DNA of 64,000 nucleotides from Sphingomonas lycopersici (GTDB lineage: Bacteria > Pseudomonadota > Alphaproteobacteria > Sphingomonadales > Sphingomonadaceae), in contig NZ_JANFAU010000004.1 of the NCBI RefSeq assembly GCF_026130605.1, positions 62,001 through 126,000 of the forward strand, written 5' to 3'. Position 1 is the stretch's first letter; every line of letters begins with the position of its first letter. Both the position numbers and the translations under genes were made by a program. Below are positions 46,987 through 56,223 of the stretch, piece after piece. Under the pieces are notes generated by a model that was not told where the DNA came from, made no database searches, and saw only the letters and a program-made list of their open reading frames with translations.

Positions 46987-47043
46987 GCCGCCCTAGGGCG
47001 GATCGCGCGCAAGCAGAAGCCGGTTTTTCACCCACGCACTCAC

Positions 47044-47072
47044 CGTCATGCCGGGCTCGACCCGGCATGACG
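47044..47072. repeat. Short palindromic element, family C
   Basis: CGTCATGCCGGG and CCCGGCATGACG form a perfect 12-bp stem around five bases. It has the same outer arm as the long element at 18441-18524. Confidence 0.65.
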
Positions 47073-47084
47073 AAAGAAACCGGA

Positions 47085-47444
47085 TCAATCGCTTCCCCGC
47101 GCCCAGGCGCGCGCCGCCGCAAGCTCGTTCGTCCCGAAGGTGCGCAATTCGATCGGCAGCATCGCCCCCAAGGTCCGCGCGACCGGGCCGATCCAGCCCG
47201 AATCGGTCACCATCGCGCAGCGCCCGAAGCGATCGAGATGGCCGAAGCTCCACTTCACCTCCTGCCACCACAAGGCCGGCGCGATTCCGCCGAAGGCGCG
47301 GACGATCTCGACCACATTGACCTTGCGATGCGTTGCGAACTGCGCCTCCAGCGTTGCCACCACGCGATCGTAATCCTCGCGCGAAATGGCGCCATCGACC
47401 ACCAGCTCGACCAATCCGTCGTCCGCCACGTCAATCGTGAGCAT
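47085..47444 (-). CDS. STAS/SEC14 domain (SpoIIAA-like) protein
   Basis: 119 residues. The pattern DDGLVELVVDGAISREDYDR, then THRKVNVVEIVRAFGGIAPA, WWQEVKWSFGHLDRFGRCAM and VTDSGWIGPVARTLGAMLPI fits the small SpoIIAA-like STAS/SEC14 proteins, a CRAL-TRIO-related fold of unclear role, probably binding a lipid or nucleotide. There is no serine in the usual phosphorylation place that I can assign. It lies 11 bases after the DsbA-like gene on the same strand, the last in a four-gene unit. Confidence 0.75.
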   Translation of the reverse strand: MLTIDVADDGLVELVVDGAISREDYDRVVATLEAQFATHRKVNVVEIVRAFGGIAPALWWQEVKWSFGHLDRFGRCAMVTDSGWIGPVARTLGAMLPIELRTFGTNELAAARAWARGSD

Positions 47445-47455
47445 CGTTCACCTCC

Positions 47456-48100
47456 TTACGCCGCCTCGGCCGCGATGCGCCGGATCGCGCGCTCATAGGC
47501 GGCCGGCTCCTGCGCGCCCTGGATGAGGTAACGCCCGTCGACGATGATCGACGGCACCGAGGTGATACCGTCCGTCCGCCAGCGCTCTTCCGCCGCCCGC
47601 ACCTCCGCGGCCCGCGCATCGCCGGCGATCACCGCGTCCGCCCCGTCGAGCCCGGCGGCCTGCGCGGCCGCCGCCAGCACCGCGGGGTCGCCGGGATCGC
47701 GCCCGTCGGTGAAATAGGCGCGGAACAAGGCATGCGCGAGCGGCAACGCCTTCCCCTGCCCCGCCGCCCAGTCGATCAGGCGATGCGCGTCGAAGGTGTT
47801 GTAGATCCGCGCGCCGGGCCGCTGCGCCATGTCGAAACCGAGCCCGGCCGCCATCGTGCGGATCCGCTCGCGCACCTCGCCCCCGCTGCCCGCCGAGGCG
47901 CCGTATTTCTCGCGCAGATGCTCGCCGATATCCTGCCCGCCCGCCGGCATATCCGGGTTGAGCTCGAACGGCTGGAGCCGGATCACCGGGGTGACGACAT
48001 CTCCGGTCGCCGCCAGCGCGCGCTCCAGCCCGAGCAGGCCGATCACGCACCACGGGCACACCACGTCCGAGATCACGTCGAAAGTCATCGTGCGGGTCAT
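47456..48100 (-). CDS. DsbA-family oxidoreductase, FrnE-like
   Basis: 214 residues. Cytosolic thioredoxin-fold protein with the redox motif CPWC in DVISDVVCPWCVIGLLGLER. The helical insert has LREKYGASAGSGGEVRERI and IYNTFDAHRLIDWA, and the cis-Pro loop is TSVPSIIVDGRYLIQGAQ, all typical of FrnE/2-hydroxychromene-2-carboxylate isomerase-like proteins. No signal peptide. The ATG at 48100 overlaps the DUF488 stop (ATGA). The partner substrate is unknown; FrnE proteins have been linked to oxidative stress. Confidence 0.88.
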   Translation of the reverse strand: MTRTMTFDVISDVVCPWCVIGLLGLERALAATGDVVTPVIRLQPFELNPDMPAGGQDIGEHLREKYGASAGSGGEVRERIRTMAAGLGFDMAQRPGARIYNTFDAHRLIDWAAGQGKALPLAHALFRAYFTDGRDPGDPAVLAAAAQAAGLDGADAVIAGDARAAEVRAAEERWRTDGITSVPSIIVDGRYLIQGAQEPAAYERAIRRIAAEAA

Positions 48101-48543
48101 GGCGTGGCTCCGGCAAAGAGGTGGACCACAGCCAGCCCCTCGCCCTCCGCGGCGAGCAGCAAGCTGCGATGGCAGTGGCAGGGATCGCGCTCGAAGCACA
48201 GCAAGGCGGACGGGGTCTCGGCGATCAGGTCGCGCATCCGCGCCGCCGCTGCCTGTGCCTCGGGCAAGGCGAGCTGCGCATCATAGACCGCGCGCAAGGT
48301 CGCGACATCGCCCTTCTTCGCCGCGTCGCGCCCGGGTTTGGGGGTGCCGAGCGCCTTGAGGTGGACGTAATCGATATCGCGCGCCGCCAGTTCGGCGGCG
48401 AGCGGCGATTTGGAGAAGCCCGGCCGGCGCGACAGCGGCAGCGCGCGGACGTCGATCACGCGCCTGACCCCCGCCGCCTGCAGCGCGGCGAGGAATTCGG
48501 CCATCGTCGCGGCCTCATAGCCGATGGTGTAGACACGCGTCAT
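48097..48543 (-). CDS. DUF488 family protein
   Basis: 148 residues. The start RVYTIGYEAATMAEFLAALQ and VIDVRALPLSRRPGFSKSPL, then DYVHLKALGTPKPGRDAAKK and the Cys/His end LLCFERDPCHCHRSLLLAA, are hallmarks of DUF488. The final C-x5-CHCHR resembles a metal or catalytic site, but no activity is established. The ATG at 48543 overlaps the YhhN stop, and its own stop overlaps the DsbA-like gene. Confidence 0.88.
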   Translation of the reverse strand: MTRVYTIGYEAATMAEFLAALQAAGVRRVIDVRALPLSRRPGFSKSPLAAELAARDIDYVHLKALGTPKPGRDAAKKGDVATLRAVYDAQLALPEAQAAAARMRDLIAETPSALLCFERDPCHCHRSLLLAAEGEGLAVVHLFAGATP

Positions 48544-49142
48544 CGCTTCCGCGCCAAGGTCGTGACGACACCCCAGGCGACCAATGCCTGCCCGCCGAAA
48601 TAGGTCGGCCAGACCAAAAGGCGCGGCACGATGCTGTCCGCGAGCAGCCCCATCCGCGCGAAGATCAGCAGGTCCGACACCACGAACAGCCACGCCCCCA
48701 GGGCGACGAACCGCCGCGGAAAGCGCGACGCGGTCGCCGCCCCGGCCATCGCGCCGAGCCCGAGCGCATAGAGCGCGACCCCGGCGTCATGCGCCACCAG
48801 CCGCGCCACCGCAGCGACCGCCACCGCGGCGCAGGCGGTGAGCACCCATCCCGCGCCGTTGCGACGATAGAGTGCGACCGCGACGATATGCCCCGAAAGG
48901 AACGCCGCCGCGCCGGCGACCATCCCGGCCAGTTCGAGCAGCATGTCCCCGGTCGCGCCCAGCGCCATCACCGCCGCGATCATCCAGCCGTCGGTCGATC
49001 GCGCGCGCATCGCCGCCCATAAGGCGAGCAGCGCGACCCCGGCGCCCTTGAGCACCACCGCTCCCGGCCCGCTCCAATAGCCCAAGACAACGACCATATA
49101 GGCCGCCCCGGCGATCAACGCCGCGATGAATCCTCTCCCCAT
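48540..49142 (-). CDS. YhhN family membrane protein (lysoplasmalogenase-like)
   Basis: 200 residues with about eight hydrophobic helices. The family motifs GATGDMLLEL and FVVSDLLIFARMG contain the two conserved acidic residues thought to form the active site, as in human TMEM86B, which hydrolyses lysoplasmalogens. Sphingomonads are not known for plasmalogens, so the substrate may differ. First gene of the unit YhhN-DUF488-DsbA-STAS, with ATGA overlaps. Confidence 0.82.
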   Translation of the reverse strand: MGRGFIAALIAGAAYMVVVLGYWSGPGAVVLKGAGVALLALWAAMRARSTDGWMIAAVMALGATGDMLLELAGMVAGAAAFLSGHIVAVALYRRNGAGWVLTACAAVAVAAVARLVAHDAGVALYALGLGAMAGAATASRFPRRFVALGAWLFVVSDLLIFARMGLLADSIVPRLLVWPTYFGGQALVAWGVVTTLARKR

Positions 49143-49345
49143 GCGGGCGACTGTAGCGCGGGTTCGCCGTGGCGCTAGTGGTCAGAACATAACGGATGAG
49201 TCCGGAAGAAATCCCCACCGTCATGCCGGTTGAAAAAGACTGGAACCATCCGTCTGAATCTATCCACTAGTGCCTGCCTCTGCCCCTTGGGTCCCCGCAA
49301 CGGGGTTCTGGCGATCCGCGCGCCACCGGGCTAACGCCGGCCGCC

Positions 49346-50653
<1,308 letters not shown>

Positions 50654-50737
50654 CGGCGCGATCCGCCGCCACCCCCTGCGCGAGGCCGGGGCGACGGTGG
50701 GGCGCAGGCCGGCGCCAGGCCGACCCGCGCGCGTCTT

Positions 50738-53482
50738 TCAGAATTGTGCGGTGAACCGGGCGTAAACGTAGCGCCCGTTGAACCCGAACGGCGAGAAATC
50801 GATATAGGGAAGGAAGGAATTTTCTTCCGGATAGAATCCGCCGTCCGGTCGCCTCCCGGTCGGACTGCGCGTCGGATAGACGTCGAAGACATTGTCTGCG
50901 CCGAGCGAGAAGGTCATATGCTTCTTGAAGGTGTAGCGAACCTCGACATCGGTGAGCCATCGCGGCTGCAGGAAGATGTCATCGGGGCCATAAGCGGTCA
51001 GGCTGCTCGGTTCATCCAGCGGCTCGGCCTCGGCTACCGCCACGACCTTGCCGTAACGCGTCGTTCGGGCGGTCAGCCCGAATACGCCGATCTCGCCATT
51101 GGCTGACAGCACGATCTTGTCGCGCGGCTGGCCCTTCTCGAAACGCAGCCCCTCCTGCCGCCCGAACAGCGCCAGCCCCGGCACCGCCGCGAGCGGGCCG
51201 AGATTGTTGAGCCGTTTGTCGATCCTGTTGCTGGTATAATTATACGCTGCCGACAGCGACCAGCGGCCAGCTCCCCCGGCGTCGAATTGATAGCTGCCGA
51301 CCACGTCGACCCCCTTGGTCGTGGTGTCGAGCCCGTTGATGAAGAACCGCGCGGCACCGACCGAGTTGAAGCCATTGGCATCGAGTATCGCCTTAATGGC
51401 TTCCTTCTGCTCGGCGGTTCCGGTGCCTTCGAAACCGAGGTTTTCGGTCAGGACGATGCGGTCCCTGATCCTGATGTGAAAAAAGTCCGCGGTCAGGCTG
51501 AACCCGCGGAACGGATTGAGCGCAAGACCGGCCGAGATGTTGCGCGATTTCTCGGGCTTCAGCGGCTGCGCGCCGAGCGCGCGCGCGACCGGGCTGTCCA
51601 CCCGGGTCGTGACGACGTTCACCAGCCCGGCCGCACTGGACAGGAAGGTCGAGGTGGCGCCGAAATATTGCTGGTGGAGCGAAGGCGCCCGGAAGCCGTT
51701 GGAAATCGCACCGCGCAGCGCGAGCTGCGGAATGAATTCGTAGCGCAAGGCGAGCTTGCCGTTCGCCGTGCTGCCGAAATCCGAATAACGCTCGAACCGG
51801 CCGGCGGCGGTGACCGTGAAGCCTCGGAAGGGATCGGTATCGAGCTCGAGATAGCCGGCGAAGCTGTTGCGGCTGGCGCTGACCTTCGCGAAGGCGGGAA
51901 TGCCCTCGAAGCCCTGTTGGCCGACCGGCGCCGAACGGCCCGGGAAGGAACAGAGGCCAGTCGCCGCAGCATAGACGCCGTCCGCCGCCGCGCATTCCGC
52001 CGCGGTCGTCGCACGCGCCGGCAAGGTATAGGGCCCGGCGGCGTAGGATTCGAGCTGCCCCGGTCGCTCCTGGAAATTCTCGCGGCGATATTCGCCGCCG
52101 AACGCCAACGTCAGCGGTTTGGCGAAGCCGACCGCGAATTCGCGCGTCACATCGAGGTTGGCCGTGAACTGGCCGAAGCGGAGCCCGCCCGAATCGGTAT
52201 TGCGTGGCGCGGTGGGGCCGAACGAGACGTTGATGCTGTTCTCGGTGCGATAGTCGATCCGGTTACGCCCATAGACCCCCGACAGATCGACCGACCATTG
52301 GCCGACTTCGCCCCTGACGCCGATCGCCATCGAATAATCCGTATAATCGGATGCAATGAACGGCAGGAAGCCATTGGCGTAGATCGGGGCGAAATTGCCC
52401 TCGCTCGGCGCTTCCGAAGGCCTGAGTACCGAATAATCCCGGTTTCTCCTCGACCCTTGCAGGCGCCAGTTCGCCGCGGAGCGACCGTTGCGTTGCGAGA
52501 AGGTGCCGAAGGCATAGGCTTCCCAGTTCGCGCCGAGCGGCATCCCGGCGTTGACCGCGACGTTCCAGTCCTCGGTCTTCGGATCGCCATATTGGAAATT
52601 CAGCCGGTTGAAGGTGAGTTCGCGCGCGTCGAACGCCCCGTCCACGAGGTTGTAATTCTGGCGCAGATCGTATCCCGCGCGGTTGACGGTGTCGCGGTCG
52701 CGATACTCGCCGGTAACGTTGATGAAGCCCTGGCCGATCGGCACGCCGAGGTTCATCCCCAGCGTCCAGGTATCGCCGTCACTGCGCGACGGCCTGCCGC
52801 CAAGGTTGGCGGCCAGAAATTCGGGGTTGGCCGGATCGAAGAACGGCTGGCCGGCAGCATCGGTCTGCAGCCCGAGCACCTCGCGCACGCCGTCCATCCG
52901 GGTGACATATTTGCCGTAGGTGACCGAGGCCTTGCCGCCATGATCGGCGGTCTTCAGCCGGATGTTGATCACCCCCGCGATCGCATCCGAGCCATATTGC
53001 GAGGCCGCGCCGTCACGCAGCACCTCGATCCGGTCGATCGCCAGGTTCGAGATGGTATTGAGATCGACCGCCGCCGAGCCGCGCCCGACGGTGCCGTTGA
53101 TGTTGAGCAGCGCGGAAGTGTGGCGGCGCTTGCCGTTGACCAGCACCAATGTCTGGTCGGGCGACAGCCCGCGCAACGTCGCCGGCCGGATCACATCCGA
53201 TGCGTCTGCAATCGACGGCCTCGGGAAGTTGAACGACGGGACCAGCGCATTCAGCACGGTGTTGGTCTCGCCCGAGCCGCCGGTGGTCAGCGCTTGGGAG
53301 CTGATCACATCAACCGGCACGGGCGAGTCTGCGACGGTGCGGTTCGCGGCACGCGTCCCGGTGACGATCACTTCCTCTCCGGGCAGCGGCTCCACCGCGG
53401 GCGCTTTCGACTCCTGCGCGGCCGCCGGAAACGCTAGAAAAGAAACGGAGAGCGCAAGCATCGTCGCATGCGAAATTCGCAT
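50738..53482 (-). CDS. TonB-dependent outer-membrane receptor (large, plug-type with VIVTGTR box)
   Basis: 914 residues with a signal peptide (MRISHATMLALSVSFLAFPA, cleavage after AAAQE). The TonB box is EEVIVTGTRAANRTV; the plug continues RGLSPDQTLVLVNGKRRHTS, then RIEVLRDGAASQYGSDAIAG and VINIRLK. The barrel ends YVYARFTAQF. The combination of SPDQTLVLVNGKRRHTSALL and GSAAVDLN is typical of the large sphingomonad receptors for unknown organic ligands. It has a 310-base AT-rich upstream region with a 7-bp inverted repeat and an FNR-like box. The gene stands alone. The ligand is unknown. Confidence 0.93.
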   Translation of the reverse strand: MRISHATMLALSVSFLAFPAAAQESKAPAVEPLPGEEVIVTGTRAANRTVADSPVPVDVISSQALTTGGSGETNTVLNALVPSFNFPRPSIADASDVIRPATLRGLSPDQTLVLVNGKRRHTSALLNINGTVGRGSAAVDLNTISNLAIDRIEVLRDGAASQYGSDAIAGVINIRLKTADHGGKASVTYGKYVTRMDGVREVLGLQTDAAGQPFFDPANPEFLAANLGGRPSRSDGDTWTLGMNLGVPIGQGFINVTGEYRDRDTVNRAGYDLRQNYNLVDGAFDARELTFNRLNFQYGDPKTEDWNVAVNAGMPLGANWEAYAFGTFSQRNGRSAANWRLQGSRRNRDYSVLRPSEAPSEGNFAPIYANGFLPFIASDYTDYSMAIGVRGEVGQWSVDLSGVYGRNRIDYRTENSINVSFGPTAPRNTDSGGLRFGQFTANLDVTREFAVGFAKPLTLAFGGEYRRENFQERPGQLESYAAGPYTLPARATTAAECAAADGVYAAATGLCSFPGRSAPVGQQGFEGIPAFAKVSASRNSFAGYLELDTDPFRGFTVTAAGRFERYSDFGSTANGKLALRYEFIPQLALRGAISNGFRAPSLHQQYFGATSTFLSSAAGLVNVVTTRVDSPVARALGAQPLKPEKSRNISAGLALNPFRGFSLTADFFHIRIRDRIVLTENLGFEGTGTAEQKEAIKAILDANGFNSVGAARFFINGLDTTTKGVDVVGSYQFDAGGAGRWSLSAAYNYTSNRIDKRLNNLGPLAAVPGLALFGRQEGLRFEKGQPRDKIVLSANGEIGVFGLTARTTRYGKVVAVAEAEPLDEPSSLTAYGPDDIFLQPRWLTDVEVRYTFKKHMTFSLGADNVFDVYPTRSPTGRRPDGGFYPEENSFLPYIDFSPFGFNGRYVYARFTAQF

Positions 53483-53545
53483 CGAAATCCTCCCTAAAAA
53501 TCTTGATAGATAATTACGACGAGGAAAATACTTTCCCGAAATTCA

Positions 53546-53566
53546 ATATTATTGAAAAGATAATAT
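53546..53566. promoter_or_regulatory. 7-bp inverted repeat upstream of the TonB receptor
   Basis: ATATTAT (53546-53552) and ATAATAT (53560-53566) are separated by seven bases and lie 64 bases before the receptor start codon. Size and position suit a dimeric repressor or activator. Confidence 0.35.
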
Positions 53567-53699
53567 GATTTATTACTTATCGCATTCTAGGAGATGAAAT
53601 TATCTCCACAATGGCGTTTTGGAGATCAAATCTGGAAAATTTATCTTCTCATGTGGATGATATTGTTCGTCATAGATAATGACGCGCGTCAGAATGGAT

Positions 53700-53713
53700 T
53701 TGATCCAGATCAA
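53700..53713. promoter_or_regulatory. Perfect FNR/FixK-type box
   Basis: TTGATCCAGATCAA fits the consensus TTGAT-N4-ATCAA exactly. It lies 218 bases upstream of the receptor start codon and about 80 bases beyond the end of the EF-hand gene. A second half-site, GGATCAA, follows at 53718-53724. It could respond to oxygen or nitric oxide through an FNR/FixK/Dnr-type protein. Confidence 0.45.
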
Positions 53714-53792
53714 ATCGGATCAAATTATTGTATTATTCTTGTTTTTTAGTGCTTTAGCGCGCCGCTCACGGCCCACCGGCGGTGCGCGGTGG

Positions 53793-54248
53793 CTATTCCT
53801 CGCCGTCGGGCTGTGACGGCGCCGGGCAAACGCAGGCCGGTTTCGGCCGGCGCTTGGGCGCGGTGGTGGCGAATTCGGTGCGGTCGAGCGCGCCCGAGCG
53901 ATCGCCGTCGGCAGTGGCGAAGCGCGTCATCGTCTTGGCCGCCCATTCGTCGAACGACAACCGGCCGTCGCCGTCGCCGTCGAGTTTCGCGAAGGCCTTG
54001 CGCCGTGACGCGAGATATTCCTCGCGCATGACCCGGCCGTCGCGATCCTTGTCGTAGCGATCGAACCGCTTCTGCTCGCGGGTGCGCTCACTCGCTTCGG
54101 GCACGCCGGGCCGGCCGGCGTCGGCGATCTGCGGCAGGTCGGGCGCCGGCGGGAGCAACGGCTCGCGCGCCGCCTTGCCGTTGAACAACAGCCACCCCGC
54201 CGCGATCATCAACAGCGCGGCCACGCCGCCCAAAGCATAGCGCCACAT
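53793..54248 (-). CDS. Membrane-anchored EF-hand protein
   Basis: 151 residues with an N-terminal hydrophobic anchor (YALGGVAALLMIAAGWLLF, uncleaved or signal-anchor) and a periplasmic domain. Three EF-hand loops are readable: D66-KDRDGRVMRE-E77, D90-GDGDGRLSFD-E101 and D114-GDRSGALDRT-E125, each with acidic residues at positions 1, 3 and 5, Gly at 6 and Glu at 12, so all three should bind Ca2+. The C-terminal KRRPKPACVCPAPSQPDGEE holds a CxC pair. Probably a calcium-binding or calcium-sensing protein; its partner is unknown. It stands 36 bases after the squalene synthase-like gene. Confidence 0.88.
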   Translation of the reverse strand: MWRYALGGVAALLMIAAGWLLFNGKAAREPLLPPAPDLPQIADAGRPGVPEASERTREQKRFDRYDKDRDGRVMREEYLASRRKAFAKLDGDGDGRLSFDEWAAKTMTRFATADGDRSGALDRTEFATTAPKRRPKPACVCPAPSQPDGEE

Positions 54249-54284
54249 CGTCTCGCCCCTCCCGCTGGAGGCGATAAGATCAGA

Positions 54285-54950
54285 CTATCGGCCGCCAAGC
54301 CAGTGACGAAATAATCGCGCGGCGCGCCCGATACTTCCCGGGCGAGCGGCCGAATCGAGGTCGTCGCGCGCGAGCAAAGCCATCGCCGACAGCGGCCGCA
54401 ACGCGCGCGGCCAGCGGCGATCGGTCAACCCGGCGAGCCGCGCCGCCGCCGACGCTTGCGCACGCGGATCGCACAATGTGGCGAGCGCCCAGCCGGCGCC
54501 GGCATCGGCGAGGCGCGCATCGCCGCCGCCGAGCAACCGCGCGGCGAGCGCGAACAGCATCTCGCCGCGCTCGGCGGCATGCACCGCGAGTGCCGCCGCC
54601 GGATCGGAGTCGATCGCGAGCACCGCCTCCCACCCGTCGACGATCCGGCCGAGCGCGGCGCCGGCCACCCCGTGCGGCAGCAAGCCGGCGGCGATCGCGC
54701 GCAGGATCGGCTCGGCCGGCGCCGGCGCCGCGTCGAGCGCGACCAGCGCCTCATGCCACCAGGTCAGCCGCATCTGCCCGATCAGCGGATCGCGCGCCGC
54801 GCGGACGATCTCCCCCAGCCGATCGTCGAGCGTGAGCAGCGCCGCAAGCGCCGGCCGCGTCGCCGCGGGGACATAGGACAGGACGATACGGCGCTCGATC
54901 GCGCGCGCCTCCATATCGGGCTGGCCGGGGGCTGGATCGGACGGTTCCAT
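54285..54950 (-). CDS. Squalene/phytoene synthase family protein
   Basis: 221 residues, shorter than true HpnC/HpnD or CrtB enzymes (about 280-300). The conserved region ALLTLDDRLGEIVRAARDPL, then IGQMRLTWWHEAL, corresponds to the first substrate segment, but the DxxxD motifs that bind Mg-diphosphate are absent or degraded: LDDRLGE is the only acidic cluster there, and no second motif is clear. This is close to the NDUFAF6/SQS_PSY-like branch, which is not a terpene synthase. No other hopanoid or carotenoid gene is near. It might be related to complex I assembly, as in mitochondria, but that is only a family analogy. Confidence 0.72.
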   Translation of the reverse strand: MEPSDPAPGQPDMEARAIERRIVLSYVPAATRPALAALLTLDDRLGEIVRAARDPLIGQMRLTWWHEALVALDAAPAPAEPILRAIAAGLLPHGVAGAALGRIVDGWEAVLAIDSDPAAALAVHAAERGEMLFALAARLLGGGDARLADAGAGWALATLCDPRAQASAAARLAGLTDRRWPRALRPLSAMALLARDDLDSAARPGSIGRAARLFRHWLGGR

Positions 54951-55081
54951 CGCTTCGCCGCGTGACCCGCCGCTCGATCGCCGTCAACCGTGCCGTCGTG
55001 AGATTTTCTTAATGTTATCCGCATATCCGCCGATGGGGCCTGATCAGGGGTCGCGACCAGAGAATGGGACAGGAACAGCGA

Positions 55082-55648
55082 ATGGCAACCCGGCGGCCGC
55101 ACGTGCAGCGCCGCGCGGCAAGGCGGCGTGACATGCGTGCGCTTGCCCGCGAGCGAAGCGGCGCGTCGGTGATCGAATTCGCGATCGTGCTCGCCCCGGT
55201 CATCGCACTGATCGTCGCGATCGTGCAGACCGCCCTGGTATTCTTCGCCCAGCAGAATCTCGAAAGCACCGCCGAGCGCACCGCGCGCCAGCTCGTCACC
55301 GGCAGCGCGCAACGCACGTCGATGACCGCGACCAATTTCGGCAACACCGCATGCGCCAACCTGCCGTCGTTCATGAAATGCGCGAATTTGATGATCGACG
55401 TGCAGAACGTCAGCTCCTTCTCGGCGGTCAGCACCGCCGCGCCGAAACTGACCTTCGACGCCAACGGCAACGTCACCAACGCCTGGGCCTTCTCGCCCGG
55501 CGGCCCGGGCAGCATCGTCGTCATGCGCATGATGTATCGCCTGCCGGTGGTCCCCGCGCCGCTCGGCTTCAACCTGTCGAACATGACCAACGGGCAGCGG
55601 CTGCTGATCGCCACCTCGGTGTTCAAGACCGAACCTTACGGCAGCTGA
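55082..55648 (+). CDS. TadE-like pilus assembly protein (first of two)
   Basis: 188 residues. The TadE signature is RERSGASVIEFAIVLAPVIA: a Glu after a short basic N-terminus, then a hydrophobic helix, as in pseudopilins with a prepilin-type processing site. It continues LIVAIVQTALVFFAQQNLES. The ATG at 55082 follows AGGA; an earlier ATG at 55064 has no ribosome site and a later one at 55133 is also possible. First in a three-gene unit with a second TadE-like protein and a TadG-like VWA protein. TadE, F and G are envelope proteins needed for Flp/Tad pilus assembly. Confidence 0.82.
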   Translation: MATRRPHVQRRAARRRDMRALARERSGASVIEFAIVLAPVIALIVAIVQTALVFFAQQNLESTAERTARQLVTGSAQRTSMTATNFGNTACANLPSFMKCANLMIDVQNVSSFSAVSTAAPKLTFDANGNVTNAWAFSPGGPGSIVVMRMMYRLPVVPAPLGFNLSNMTNGQRLLIATSVFKTEPYGS

Positions 55649-55650
55649 GC

Positions 55651-56220
55651 GTGATCCCCGCCCTCCTCCATTTCTGGCATCGCCTGCGCGACGATCGGCG
55701 CGGGCTGGGTGCGGTGGAATTCGCGATCGTCGCGCCGTTCCTGCTGCTGCTCTACCTCGGCGGCTATCAGCTGATGGACGCCACCTCCGCCTATCGCAAG
55801 GTGACCACCACCGCGCGCACGCTGGCCGACGTGACGACGCAATTCACCGCGGTGCAAGCGAGCGACGTCGACAGCATCCTCGGCGCCGCCGGCGCGGTGA
55901 TGACGCCCTATTCGGCAAGCAACACCACCACCCGCGTCTCCGAGATCGCGATCAGCGCGACGGGGATGCCGAGCGTCGTGTGGAGCCGCGCGAGCAGCGG
56001 CACCTTGCTCAAGACATCCGATCTGCTCGCCAATCCGACGACGCCGAACAACGTGGTCCCGGTGAAGCTCAGGATCGCCAGCACGAACCTCATCTTTGCC
56101 GAGGTGAGCTATTCCTACGTCCCGCCGGCGGGCGGCCAGTTGATCGGCCCGATCACCTTTCGTGACCAGATCTTCATGAACCCCCGCCGCTCCGTCGACA
56201 TCCCCTGCACGGGCTGCTGA
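55651..56220 (+). CDS. TadE/TadF-like pilus assembly protein (second)
   Basis: 189 residues from GTG at 55651, two bases after the preceding stop. The signature DRRGLGAVEFAIVAPFLLLL again has Glu five residues before the hydrophobic core. The remainder is a Thr/Ser-rich periplasmic domain (RKVTTTARTLADVTTQFTAV, and so on) ending with the pair CTGC. It lies three bases before the TadG-like gene. Two TadE-like genes in a row usually correspond to TadE and TadF. Confidence 0.82.
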   Translation: MIPALLHFWHRLRDDRRGLGAVEFAIVAPFLLLLYLGGYQLMDATSAYRKVTTTARTLADVTTQFTAVQASDVDSILGAAGAVMTPYSASNTTTRVSEIAISATGMPSVVWSRASSGTLLKTSDLLANPTTPNNVVPVKLRIASTNLIFAEVSYSYVPPAGGQLIGPITFRDQIFMNPRRSVDIPCTGC

Positions 56221-56223
56221 TCC

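Larger units (their letters stand above)
53483..53792. other. AT-rich 310-base control region before the TonB receptor gene
   Basis: This stretch is far richer in A+T than any other 300 bases of the window, with runs such as AATATTATTGAAAAG and TTATTGTATTATTC. It has no coding frame. It should hold the receptor promoter and its control sites, of which two candidates are listed separately. Unusual composition may mean foreign origin or simply a strongly melted, bend-prone promoter. Confidence 0.7.

Noticed and set aside
46987..47084. A possible thiamine (THI-box) riboswitch in front of thiE.
   Set aside because: The gap is only about 100 bases, most of it a family C palindrome, and the conserved CUGAGA and GAUCUG-like elements are not visible.
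53483..53792. A cobalamin riboswitch before the large TonB receptor.
   Set aside because: The B12-box and the expected GC-rich stems are missing; the region is AT-rich and better described by operator-like sites.
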